Of a stretch of 64,000 nt of DNA, positions 21,575 through 32,334 are shown piece by piece. The stretch comes from Pictodentalium vernedei (Eukaryota; Mollusca; Scaphopoda; Dentaliida; Dentaliidae), in the NCBI GenBank assembly GCA_031216915.1, contig CM062289.1, positions 63,309,741 through 63,373,740 on the forward strand, written 5' to 3'. Within the stretch, counting starts at the first letter, position 1. Every line of letters starts with the position of its first letter. The translations under genes were made by a program, and so were the position numbers. The notes beneath the pieces were generated by a model. It had not been told where the DNA came from. It saw only the letters and a program-made list of their open reading frames with translations, and searched no databases.

Positions 21575-22792
21575 ATTAATTTGGGCTACCCTTTATTTCT
21601 TGGAGATATTCCCATTTATCGGCGTTTATCTGGGATCACACATTATTTTCCGAATGGGGGGGGGGGGGGGGCATCACTCCTTGTTTATCATACTACATAT
21701 TATTTTGGGGAGAAACTTCCATCTATGCGTGTTTATTTGGGACTATACATTATTTTCCTGAAAGGGAGGGGGGGGGGGGGGTGTTAGGGGCATCAATCCT
21801 TGTTTATTATACAACAGATCATCTCGAGAAGGTACCTCCATCTATCCGCGTTTATTTGGGACAACACCTTATTTTCCTGAATGGTGGGGGGGGGGGGGGA
21901 TCAATCCACGTTTATTATACTACAGATTATCCTGGGAAGATACCTCCATCTGTCCGTGCTTATTTTGGACTACACATTATTTTGCCGAAGGGGCGGGGTG
22001 GGGGTGGGGGGTATCAATCCTAGTTTATTACTCTGCAGATTATTTGGGGGGGGGGGGGGGGGGCATCACTCCTTGTTTATCATACTACATATTATTTTGG
22101 GAAGGTACCTCCATCTATGCGTGTTTATTTTGGACTACACATTATTTTGCCGAAGGGGCGGGGTGGGGGGGGGGGGTATCAATCCTAGTTTATTACTCTG
22201 CAGATTATTTTTTTTTTTTTGGGGGGGGGGGGGGGTCAATCCTCGTTTACTATACTACAGATTATCCTGGGAAGGTACCTCCATCTATCCGCGTTTATTT
22301 GGAACTACACCTTATTTTCCTGAATGGGGGGGGGGTGGGGGGTGGGGGAGGGGGATCAATCCACCTTTATTATACTACAGATTATCCTGGGAAGGTACCT
22401 CCATCTATCCGCGTTTATTTGGAACTGCACCTTATTTTCCTGAATGGGGGGGGGGGGGGATCAATCCACCTTTATTATACTACAGATTATCCTGGGAAGG
22501 TACCTCCATCTATCCGTGTTTATTTTGGACTACACATTATTTTGCCGAAGGGGCGGGGTGGGGGCATCAATCCTAGTTTATTACTCTGCATATTATTTTG
22601 GGGAGGCACCTCCATCTATCCGCGTTCATTTGGGACGACAAATTATTTTCCCGAAGAGGGTGGAGGGGGGCATCAATCCTCGTTTATTATACTACACATT
22701 ATTTAGGGAAGGTAAATTCATCTATACGTATGTATTTGGGACTACACCTTATTTTCCTGAGTGTGTCCCCATCAATCCTCGTTTATTACATA
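21575..22792 (+). repeat. Dimeric ~105-bp satellite with G tracts
   Basis: About 11-12 units. Each contains two related ~50-bp halves (one with TTTGGGACTACACCTTATTT, one with ATACTACAGATTATCCTGGG) plus a G run of 8-18 at a fixed place before ATCAATCC. Unit starts are near 21674, 21790, 21899, 22012, 22064, 22177, 22355, 22459, 22565, 22671 and 22769. The Gly-rich open frames across it are artefacts. Confidence 0.9.
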
Positions 22793-24272
22793 CCGAGTCA
22801 AAAAAGAAAGTATAATTGAAACAAATGTGAAAAAGTAGCATAAAGGATGAAATATAATAGTTCTAATGTTTCATGCTTGTGGACAAGAAGTCGTGCAAAG
22901 TGTTTAATGACATGTTGTTGCTGTCCACCCAACCGTATACAATTTTGCTGTGGATTCCAAAATAGCACGTGCTACCCGAGAATGTCAAATTGAATGGGTG
23001 ACCGACGACTTTCTTAGTGTTTTATTGTGCTAGAGAGACTGGGTTATTGAGAAAACAAGTAGTTTTTGTCTTCCGACATTTTAAAAATGGCAAGGTTAAC
23101 CGAAATCCAGAGGCTCCGTGCCATTGGTATGCATGGCTGGGATACCTCCAGATGAGCTCGCTGCTGAGTTCGGAGTAACGGTGGCCGCTATTTGCCATCT
23201 CAATGGAAGGTATAGAACCACTGGATATACTACCGACCGACCCCGTCCAAGTCGACCAAGAGTTACGACCCCTGCACAAGACCGACACACCAGAGCGTCT
23301 TACTTGCGGGGTCGCTTCCTTATGATGACGAGGACAGCAGCAATTATTACTTGTAAAACTAACAATAGAATCAGTGCACAAACAGTCCGCAACAGACTCG
23401 CTGAACACGGCATCCGAAGTTGGCGTTCATACCAATCCTTACCCAACGTCATTGTATTTTTAGAATGAAATGGGTACGTCAGCGTGTTCGCTGGACTCAG
23501 CAGCGATGGAGCACAGTTCTTTTTAGTGATGGATCACGCGCGCTGATGGTAGGGCAAGAGTGTATCGCCGACAAGGAGAACGGTTTTCTGATGCTTGCGT
23601 GCGGGAATGCGACCGTTTCGGCGGGGGTAGTGTAATGGTTTGTGCGGGATTGTCCTTGCACCATCGAACGCAGTTGATCTTTATCGATGGTAATCTGAAT
23701 AGACAGCGATACAGGGACGAAATTCTTAACGCTGTTGTTGTCCCGTTGTTCAACGCTAACGTCGGATTGCAGTTATTCCAGCAAGACAATGCCCGATGTC
23801 ACGTAGAGCGTATCTGTCGTGACTTTCTTGAGGAGCAGAGCATCAAATTTCTTCCCTGGCCCCTACTTTCGCCAGATTTGTCGCCAATCGAGCATCTTTG
23901 GGATCAATTGGACCGTCGGGTACGACTTCATGATCTTCAGCCATTAGGCGATTTACGTAATGTTCTAAGGCAGGAGTGGAACGCAATAACACAGGGTGAC
24001 ATCCAGAGACTTATTACGTCCATGCGCCGTCGATATCTTGCCATCCAAGAGGAAAACGGTGGACATACACGCTATTGACTGCATGTGTGAACTTTTCATT
24101 TCACCCCATGACTGAAGAGCGACGTCCTGACGTGACGCTGGCAACAGTAAGAATATGAAATTCATACAGCTAGACTCGAAATATGAATTTACAATAATTT
24201 GTTTGGGATTAAAGTCGATAGTACTAAAAACATTACTCCTCAAAGTTTATTATACGTTCTTTTTTGACTCCG
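22793..24272 (+). mobile_element. Complete-ended Tc1 element (Tc1-B) inside the satellite
   Basis: 1480 bp with inverted termini CCGAGTCAAAAAAGAAAGTA (left) and CGGAGTCAAAAAAGAACGTA (right, reverse complement), flanked by TA on both sides (22791-22792 and 24273-24274). Joining the flanks across one TA restores an ordinary satellite unit (TTTATTACA-TA-CTATACATTATTT). The transposase inside is dead. Confidence 0.88.
23087..24078 (+). pseudogene. Tc1-family transposase with frameshifts
   Basis: Starts at ATG 23087 (MARLTEIQRLRAIGM), shifts frame within 35 codons into PDELAAEFGVTVAAICHL (HTH) and GRFLMMTRTA...ISAQTVRNRLAEHGI, shifts again near 23440 into MKWVRQRVRWTQQRW and LFSDGSR (first Asp), and again near 23555 into GGGSVMVCAG, FQQDNARCH (second Asp) and SPIEHLWDQ (Glu), ending GGHTRY. 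The last Asp and Glu are 34 residues apart (DD34E). It has at least three frameshifts, so no functional protein. It is closely related in layout to Tc1-A but not a recent copy of it. Confidence 0.88.
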
Positions 24273-25645
24273 TATACTATACATTATTTTGGGAACGTAC
24301 ATCCATCTATACGTGTTTGTTTGGGACTACTCATTATTCGTTTGGACTACACATTATGTCCAGAAGTTGTCCCCATCCATCCCCTTTTCTTTTGGACAAC
24401 ACATTATTTCCCGAAGGTGCCCCCATCCATCGGGAATTCGTTTGGACCATACATTATTTCACGAGGTTGTCCCCATCCATCGTCATTTTGTGGGGGACTA
24501 CACCTTATTTCCTGAAGTTATCCCCATCCATTCGCATTTATTTTGGACTACACATTATTTTCCGAAGGTGTCCCCAACCATCGGCATTTCTTTTGGACTA
24601 CACATTATTTCCCGAGGGTGTCCCCATCCATCGGCATTTCTTTTGGACTACACATTATTTCATGAGTGTGTCTCCATCAGTTGGCTTTTCTTTTGGACTA
24701 CAGATTATTTCCCGGGGGTGTCCCCATCTATCAGCATTTCACTTGGACTACACATTATTTTCCGAAGTTATCCCCATCCATCGGCATTTCTGTTGGAGTA
24801 CACATTATTTCCCGAGGTGTCCCCATCCATGCCCATTTCCTTTGGACTACACATTCACACTATTTCCCAACGGTGTACCCATCCATTCGCATTTATTTTG
24901 GACTACACATTACTTCCGATGGTGTTACCATCCATCTGCATTTCTTTTGGACTACACATTATTTTCCAATGGATACCCATCCATTCGCATTTCTTTTGGA
25001 CTACTCATTATTTCCCGAAGGTGTCCCTATCCATCCCCATTTGTTTTGCACTACACCTTATTTCCCAAAGGTGCACCCATCCATTCGCATTTATTTTGGA
25101 CTTCACATTATTTCCCAATGGTGTACCCATCCATTCGTATTTATTTTGAACTACTCATTATTTCCCGATGGTATCCCCATCCATCCGTATTTCTTTTGGA
25201 CTACACATTATTACCCGAAGGTGAACCCATCCATACCCATTTCTTTTGGACTACACATTATTTCCCAAAGGTGTCCCCATTCATTCGCGTTTATTTTGGA
25301 CTACACATTATTTCCCGGTGGTGTCCCCATCCATCCGCATTTCTGTTGGACTACACATTATTTCACGAAGTTGTCCCCATTCATCCGAATTTCTTTTGTA
25401 CTACACATTATTTCTCGAAGTTTTCCCCAGCCATCCAAATTTCTTTTGGACAACACATTATTTTAGGAAATTGTCGCAATCCATCGGCATTTCTTTGGGA
25501 CTACACATTATTTCATAAAGTTGTACCCACCCATCCAAATTTCGTTTGGACTACACATTATTTCACGAAATTGCCCAATCCATCGGAATTTCTTTTGGAC
25601 TACACATCATTTCACTAACTTGTCCCCATCCATCCGATTTTTTTT
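24273..25645 (+). repeat. 50-bp satellite array (about 26 copies)
   Basis: Unit GGACTACACATTATTTCCCG + AAGGTGTCCCCATCCATC + GCATTTCTTTT, period 50 bp (51 in some). It is the monomer from which the halves of the 21575-22792 units derive. The unit lacks stop codons in all three forward frames, which produces overlapping open frames of 266-487 codons. I treat these as non-coding. Confidence 0.9.
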
Positions 25646-25649
25646 TTAC

Positions 25650-26061
25650 TTTACTACGTCTCTCCAGCCTAATGCTGTAGTACAATCACAGGCACGGTTT
25701 TATAAACCATCCCTTGAGTTTACTAACACTCTGCAGCCTAACGCTGTAGAACAATCATATCCACGGTTTTATAAACCATCCCTCAAGTTTACTAACACTC
25801 TCCAGCCTAACATTGTAGTACAATCACAGGCACAGGTTTATAAACCATCCCTCGAGTTTACTAACTCTCTCCAGCCTAACGCTGTAGTACAATCATATCC
25901 ACGGTTTTATAAACCATCCCTCAAGTTTACTAACACTCTCCAGCCTAACATTGTAGTACAATCACAGGCACAGTTTTATAAACCATCCCTCGAGTTTACT
26001 AACTCTCTCCAGCCTAACGCTGTAGTACAATCACAACCACGGTTTTATAAACCATCCCTCG
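25650..26061 (+). repeat. 69-bp tandem array, left part
   Basis: Six units of exactly 69 bp, each reading FTNTLQPNAVVQSQARFYKP + SLE in one open frame. Variants alternate N-A-V with N-I-V and Q-A-R with Y-P-R or Q-A-Q. The array resumes at 27402 after an inserted element. The other five frames have stops in every unit. Confidence 0.85.
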
Positions 26062-27401
26062 TAGACCCCGAAGCCGCCGCCATGAGCCGCCGCCGCCAGC
26101 CATATTTTTTGTCAGCCGCAGCCAGCCACATTTTTTCGTCAGCCAGCCGTATTATAAATCAGCAGCCACGAAAGTTTGCGCCGGCTAAGCCGTGTAAATT
26201 GTCAAATTTTCATTAAATGAATGTTAGAACAATGCCTAAATGTGTTACTGCTGACTACCTAGCCCTAATTCCTAGAAGTAGAAATCTTCCCGAGTAAGAT
26301 ATGTGCTTGTGCATTTCCTCCGCCTTTGAGTTTTGTTTTGGTTTACTAATCTGTGATACAAGTACATGATTTATGCTTTTCCGCGGCACTAGGAGAGGAA
26401 GGGGGTATTGAGTTTTCCTATCTACGGCAGGGTTCTCATACCTATTTTGGGACAACGTCAAGGGTCTCATACTACTGCCATTGTGTAGTCACCAACTTCG
26501 TTGCCGGTATTCACAAAAAGATGAACATTGGAACGTACTATAACTCACCGCACATGGCTGAGTTGTTCATATTGATGAATTCCTTCAATTCAGTTGGTAA
26601 CATATACAACAACAGAAAAAAACTGATTTTAGCTCCGAAAATGTAATATTTCAATCATAATAAAACCCCTTCTCTCTATGAACAATAGAAATTCATTGAC
26701 GAATGATAAGAGTTTTGGGAAAAACAACTTCTTTATTACATAAATGCGACGTTTCAGTGTAGATACTAACACCGTTTCCACTTGTTTGAAAACGATGTTA
26801 GTAATTAAACTAAAACGTCGCGTTTATTGTAATAAAGAAGTTGTATAACCAAAACCTCTTACCATTGTTCAGATCAACAACTTTTATATGCCACTAATGC
26901 CAGTCAAAGAAATTAGAAACTTAAGATTTTGGAACCGGGTCTATTTCATAGAACACAATAACAAAAAAACATTTTTATAGTATATAATTGTACCCTTATG
27001 CAACAACAGCGTGTCAATAACATCAGAATATTGATTTATTATTGCCAGATAACTATAGCAATGTGACAATAATAAGACAATAATCTGGCTTAAAGAAGAG
27101 TGTTCGTCAAAGCCTAATCAGTAACCAGTGAGTTTCTGTTGTAAAATGTGTTTAGGGACGATTTTATTCCTTAAAATTTTAACAATAAAGAACTTTAGCG
27201 CGATATTATGTTGTTATTAGCCTGTTAGTAGCGTGACGAGCTTTACACTTCATCATAGGCGGATCTGTAACACCACTCAGTCAGCTGAGCCGTATTGAGC
27301 CGTCAGCCGCGAACATAAAACCTTAGCCGGCTGAGCCGGCTAGCCAGCCATATTTTCCTTCAGCCAGCCATGAAAATGAATTTTCATGGCTTCGGGGTCT
27401 A
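26062..27401. mobile_element. 1.34-kb element with 8-bp target duplication (hAT-like)
   Basis: Ends TAGACCCCGAAGCC and GGCTTCGGGGTCTA (14-bp inverted repeat), flanked by ATCCCTCG on both sides (26054-26061 and 27402-27409). Excision restores the 69-bp array. Subterminal CAGCCAGCCATATTTT-type repeats occur at both ends. No transposase is recognised inside. It contains a separate hairpin (26705-26872). Confidence 0.82.
26705..26872. repeat. Hairpin inside the 1.34-kb element
   Basis: ATAAGAGTTTTGG, AACAACTTCTTTATTA and GCGACGTTTCAGT face their inverses (ending about 26863) around CCGTTTCC...GAAAACG. The arms are about 70 bp with small mismatches. Probably a nested palindromic MITE. Confidence 0.7.
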
Positions 27402-28320
27402 ATCCCTCGAGTTTACTAACACTCTGCAGCCTAATGCTGTAGTACAATCATATCCACGGTTTTATAAACCACCCTTCGAGTTTACTAACTCTCTCCGGCC
27501 TAACGCTGAGGTACAATCACGGGCACGGTTTTATAAACCATCCCTCGAGATTACTAACTCTCTCCAGCTTAACGCTGTAGTACAATCACAGCCACGGTTT
27601 TATAAACCATCCCTCGAGTTTACTAACTCTCTCCAGCCTAATGCTGTAGTACAATCACCGCCACGGTTTTATAAACCATCCCTCGAGTTTACTAACACTC
27701 TCCAGCCTAACATTGTAGTACAATCACAGGCACAGGTTTATAAACCATCCCTCGAGTTTACTAACTCTCTCCAGCCTAACGCTGTAGTACAATCACAGCC
27801 ACGGTTTTATAAACCATCCCTCGAGTTTACTAACTCTCTCCAGCCTAACATTGTAGTACAATCACAGGCACAGTTTTATAAACCATCCCTCGAGTTTACT
27901 AACTCTCTCCAGCCTAACATTGTAGTACAATCACAGGCACAGTTTTATAAACCATCCCTCGAGTTTACTAACTCTCTCCAGCCTAACATTGTAGTACAAT
28001 CACAACCACGGTTTTATAAACCATCCCTCGAGTTTACTAACTCTCTCCAGCCTAATGCTGTAGTACAATCACAGGGACAGTTTTATAAACCATCCCTGGA
28101 GTTTACTAACTCTCTTCAGTCTAACGCTGTAGTACAGTTACAGGCAAAGTTTTATGAACCATCCCTCAAGTTTACTAACCCTCTCCAGCCTAATGCTGTA
28201 GTACAATCATAGCCATCGGTTTTATAAAACATCCATCGAGGTTACTAACCCTCTCCAGCCCAACGCTGTAGTACAATCGCAGCGTCGGTTTTATAAGCAA
28301 GTCCTCGAGTTTACAACCCA
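27402..28320 (+). repeat. 69-bp tandem array, right part
   Basis: About 13 further 69-bp units continuing the array at 25650-26061. The FTNSLQPNAVVQSQ-type frame stays open through about 11 units until a TAG near 28209, after which units decay. There is no start codon and no splice context that I can support. Confidence 0.85.
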
Positions 28321-28404
28321 CTCCAGTCTGGTGCAATAGTGTTGTACGCTCTGTTTTGCAGTACATTACAACTTTATTGTTGAAGAATGGTAGAGCCTTA
28401 AAAC

Positions 28405-28575
28405 AGAAAGAGTATATTATAAGTTATCCCCGCCAACATGTATGGTGTATGGAGATTTAATAAATGGATGTTTGTTTTTAAACACCGAGGCGCAGGCGAG
28501 GTGTTCAAATGAGACATCCATGTATTAAATCTCCATATACCATACATGTTGGCGGAGATAACGTTTTTGTCCCGT
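28405..28575. mobile_element. Palindromic MITE, family H2 copy 1
   Basis: AAGTTATCCCCGCCAACATG faces its inverse near 28560 with arms of about 60 bp (GGAGATTTAATA in both), and a central stem-loop AACACC-GAGGCGCAGGCG-AGGTGTT. The same architecture occurs at 29150-29320. Confidence 0.7.
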
Positions 28576-28721
28576 TTGAAACACAATACAAACATAGTGG
28601 GAATAAATTTGTGGACACATTTCTCAGCTCCACAATCATTGTTTTTATAATCGCAGAAGACAACAGATAGAGTTACATCCCTTGAGTCGTTAAGGAAACG
28701 AGTCAACAGTATTTTGTTGAC

Positions 28722-28797
28722 AAATCGTCCCCTGAGTTCCAATGTTCTATGTGCCTACTGGCACATAGAACACATTGGTACTCAGGGGGCGAATTAT
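28722..28797. repeat. Hairpin TCTATGTGCC/GGCACATAGA
   Basis: Arms of about 33 bp (TCCCCTGAGTTCCAATG and inverse with small mismatches) around the apex CCTACTGG. It lies between the two H2 hairpins. Confidence 0.75.
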
Positions 28798-29149
28798 TTG
28801 CTATTATTTTATTTTTATGATTGTATTGTCGGAAATCTGATATGTGTGACTATTTTCTTTTTTTTTTTTGGTTCGAGTTTTATAATGAGGCGAGTGGAAG
28901 CGAAAAGCTTTCATTGAAACCATATACCCCCGATGTTTCGCGTGCGCTAGTACCCTGGATGTTGCACGCTCTCATATACCTTGGATGTTGGGCGCACCCT
29001 TTGCCATCGCTATTTGTCCAAGGCATTCTGACCAATCAAAATACAGAATTTATCGGGATATAGGGACACAAATATTTAATCTTGCCTGTGATGGTCAAAT
29101 CGTGAATGTCATAGTATAAAATATAAATATAAAGAAACATTGTTAATGG

Positions 29150-29320
29150 GGATATTATAAGTTATCTCGGGCAACATCCAGGGTACATGGAGATTTAATA
29201 CCTGGATGTCGGTTTTCAACCATGAGGCGCAAGCCGAATGGTTGAAAAGGAGACATCCAGGTATTAAATCTCCATGTACCCTGGACGTTGCCCGAGATAA
29301 CGATTTTGTCCCGCCTCCTA
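29150..29320. mobile_element. Palindromic MITE, family H2 copy 2
   Basis: ATATTATAAGTTATCTCGGG at the left, then AACATCCAGGGTACATGGAG with inverse near 29265-29285. The central hairpin CAACCAT-GAGGCGCAAGCCGA-ATGGTTG matches copy 1 in its loop (GAGGCGCARGC). Confidence 0.7.
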
Positions 29321-29478
29321 ACACAGAAATAATGCCGAGATGTAAAATATGACCCAGATTAAGACTCAGGCGACGAAGTTTAAACCCCACACTGAGCCTC
29401 AGATTTTGAACAAAACAGCGAAGCAAAGGTCACAGCAAAACTATAAATAGCCCGAGTCTATTTCCGAATCGTTGTTTA

Positions 29479-29685
29479 TCAACCAGGTCGCACATCGAGA
29501 AGTTTTTCACTTTGGTGAAGTTTTAAAACCGATTCAAATTCAGTATCAAAGTCTTTCTCTGACAAATACTCTCTAAAAAGCCGTGCGGCAGTATTATTTG
29601 ATTTGACGGTGGATTTAGGCGTGAGTTCAATCCGTTTGCGAACGATGTCGCCATCGGAGTGACAAGCGAAGCGAGAGATTGACAT
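29479..29685 (-). pseudogene. N-terminal fragment of a Crypton-type recombinase
   Basis: 68 codons from ATG 29685, reading DIVRKRIELTPKSTVKSNNT, then ARLFREYLSEKDFDTEFESV and LKLHQSEKLLDV. The pattern of a PKST/NT segment followed by FREYL resembles the SAM-like N-terminal DNA-binding domain of KIAA1958/Crypton recombinases. The frame ends at TGA just after this domain, and no catalytic half follows on this strand. It is truncated by the hairpin region to its left, or is a lone exon. Which of these holds cannot be decided from sequence alone. Confidence 0.5.
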
Positions 29686-31313
29686 TTTGTATTCTGCTCA
29701 AGCGATATCGAAGATAAACAGATGAGTTGCTCCCTTGATGTTCTCACCCCACAAAGCGCAAAAGTATATTTGCGAACCCGATTCAATCTGTTCAGTTCTC
29801 ATCGAATACGACAGCCAACAAGTGCTTCTACTGCAACGATGTTTTTTAATTTGTATTAGTATTCACTACAATACGACAATTAGTTGAATATAACCTAACA
29901 GTTCTAATAGGAGTTTCTGCAATCGATGTGACCCAGTCGGGGTCAAAGATTATTTTTATCACCTGGATGTTTCTCGAGTGACACACGGGGAACAACGGCG
30001 CGCGCTCTTATCACCCGCATGTTTGAAGATAGCCGATACCATGGCTATTTGTTTCGGTCACGTTGACCATTCAGAAGACGCGATGCATACTGATACAGGG
30101 ACAATGACTATCAGCCTCATAGTGATCTGTGTGTTGTTTACTATGGGTGTATGTTTCATGGATCATACTTCATTACATCGCTCACTCTCATATCCCGCGG
30201 AAGAAAACTCTTAATAACATGAGCTAACCCATCTGATGAAGGTCATGTTAGCACTTGCAGAGAACATTATAGAAAAATGAACCACAATGCGTACCTACTA
30301 TACTACCCAAAATGACAAGAATAAAAATAGATACATGAGATTATATTTTTCCACTAAAATCATAAATCCAGGTTACGTCCTAGCAATCCATGTGAATGTA
30401 CCAAAATGTTCCCATTCACATGGGTTTCTGAGAAATAAGCTCCGATTCTTCCTAACAAACACTCCAGGTAACTCTGCAGGTCAGACAGTACCTACTTCTA
30501 TTAATCCCCAAAATACCGACCCTTTTAAACAAACCTATTTCCACGAGTTGTCAGAATCACCCAAAAGTCTATGTCAACCATTAAAAGCCGAATTACCAAC
30601 AGTGCAACTCCTGGGGCTCTGTTATTAGCTCTCATATGTCTTAGACTAAAAACAACTTGATTGTCTCAGATGTAATTCACAGGGATGGATCCTACGATTC
30701 ATCCATGTAAATTGCAGTGAAACAATCACATTATAGAGACGAGATTGTTTGTGTACTTCTTGAGCCGTAAATGTAGCAATTCCCACTACTATCTCACGAA
30801 CTATCAGGTCACGTGATCAACATGGCCGGAGCAAGTTGATTTTGTATTTGCTTTGGAGAAATGCGAGTATAAATAATATTTTAGCATTTTCTTAAATGTT
30901 GAAGTATTCAATTATGGACGGCTAGGATGTTCGAAGTCTGTATACGGAGCCATTAACCATCCAACGCCAGTTTCTTATACGGAAAACTAGGAAAATGTTA
31001 TAGTTTTGGTCTTCATTTCGGATTCTGAGTTGGAACTCACTGTCAAAGTGACAAGTATGTGATATCTTGATGTACTTTTACAACTTGATTTACTGGTGTG
31101 TCCACGTTTATTCTTTGCCTATGTCATTCTGAGCTGCTATATTACAATAGCATTTGCAATAGCATTTATTATCCAGTTCTATCCCAACTTTTTAGATTTC
31201 TTAATTTGCCTTGTATTTTGATATTTTCTCGTCTCCAGACACAAGTTAATGAGTCAGTGAGCAGTCAATGAACAAGTATCGAATGACTTTTATATAGATA
31301 CCACAGTTTAACA
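29686..31313. other. Interval without recognised gene
   Basis: Holds a 78-codon frame (29978-30214) with one hydrophobic stretch (MTISLIVICVLFTMGVCFM) and a 113-codon frame (30287-30628). I recognise neither. A weak hairpin around GGATGGATCCTACGATTCATCC lies near 30680-30705. TCACGTGATC at 30811 is an isolated E-box. Confidence 0.4.
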
Positions 31314-31551
31314 CCCTTTACCCAACGTAACGGCCAAAACCGGCCAGCGCTATCCTCAAAAATCGCCAATTAATTTTTATTATATTTTCATTTTTTTTTT
31401 TTGTCTCAAAAACATAGGTTATGATCCCTCATTGGAACGAGCTCGTCGAGCACGTTCCAATGAGGGTTCATAACCTATGCTTTTGAGACCAAAAATAAAA
31501 AAGTTATTCAAGAATTTTTTTTGCAAGTGTCGTCTGCTTTTAGGTAAAGGG
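31314..31551. mobile_element. piggyBac-like hairpin MITE (copy 4)
   Basis: Starts CCCTTTACCCAACGTAACGG near TTAA (31308-31311) and ends TTAGGTAAAGGG. The core is GAACGAGCTCGTCGAGCACG. About 85-90% similar by eye to copy 3 (18540-18779), including GGCCAAAACCGGCCAGCG. Confidence 0.8.
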
Positions 31552-31642
31552 TCATGCCTTAACCATCGAACCATTAAGCTTTCCATTGAGATGTGTGTGT
31601 ATCTGTGAACAGATTGTGAACAGAAATCTCTTCATTAAATGT

Positions 31643-31735
31643 AGGTTATAAACCGAGTGACAATCTTTAAGTGAATTAAAGTCGCGAAATTTAATTCACT
31701 TAAAGATTGTCACAAGGTTTTTAACTCATTTATAA
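31643..31735. repeat. Hairpin upstream of a Crypton fragment
   Basis: GTGACAATCTTTAAGTGAAT pairs with its inverse at 31698-31718 around AAGTCGCGAAATT. It is followed by TATAACACCTCAAACGTCCC (31728-31747), which recurs inverted at 34229-34258. Confidence 0.8.
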
Positions 31736-31889
31736 CACCTCAAACGTCCCGAGGAACGTCACGAGTAATCTCTGGATATTTTTTTATTATTTGAAAATCC
31801 TTCAGTCATATCATTTGTGATTGCGACTTGGTGTATAAATTATAACCATTTAACAAAACCGAAATTTACTTATATATACACATACAAAT

Positions 31890-32270
31890 ATGGAAATTTG
31901 TGACGAGGATTTTGCAGACATTGGTGATTTTTCTATTGATCATGACATTGGATCTCTAGATTTCATTGCCACACAGGAACTGTTGTTTAAAAATGACAAG
32001 GAGAAGACAAGTCAACAAAATAGATTTGCCGCACCCGTCACGGCCAAGGAGCTGCATCAGAAATATCAACTTAGTATCCCTCAAAGCACACAGTATGTGA
32101 ATTCGTGGGCTTTACGAGTTTAGAGGGACTGGGCAACATACAGAAACGGAAAAGGAGAAACATTTTCGGAATCATTTTTTCCCGTGCCTGAAAGTTTAAG
32201 TGCAGACATTTCATTTAAGGAACTTGATTTCTGGTTCTCAAGGTTTATTGTTCGTATTCGCTGTTGCTCT
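31890..32270 (+). pseudogene. N-terminal half of a Crypton-type recombinase with in-frame stop
   Basis: From ATG 31890: an acidic leader (EICDEDFADIGDFSIDHDIG), then RFAAPVTAKELHQKYQLSIP, QSTQYVNSWALRV, a TAG stop (32121-32123) and, in the same frame, RDWATYRN and ELDFWFSRFIVRIR. The acidic start, 'NT-WA-V-W' helix region and 'ELxFWLxRFVxEIR' block are the order seen in KIAA1958/Crypton-like recombinases, where they form the N-terminal DNA-binding domain. The catalytic half is absent and repeat DNA follows from about 32335. It is bounded by an inverted pair at 31728-31747 and 34229-34258, so it may be the relic of a 2.5-kb element. It is not the missing half of the 16816-18288 copy, as the two are on unrelated backgrounds. 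Confidence 0.6.
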
Positions 32271-32334
32271 GTAGCTCTTTGTTTCCAGTGTCAGCCGAAT
32301 GAATAACAGACGGCTTTACTTATAACAAGAGGCT

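Noticed and set aside
21881..22706. Gly-rich open frames of 220-231 codons
   Set aside because: They read through poly-G tracts and repeated satellite units.
24155..25618. 487-codon open frame plus overlapping 286- and 266-codon frames
   Set aside because: All are generated by a 50-bp satellite that has no stop in any forward frame. The peptide is a 17-residue period cycling through all three frames.
30287..30628. 113-codon plus-strand gene
   Set aside because: No domain or compositional sign of coding. Chance length in AT-rich DNA is plausible.
29479..32270. Joining the two N-terminal Crypton fragments into one element
   Set aside because: They are on opposite strands and both cover the N-terminal domain, so they are independent copies.
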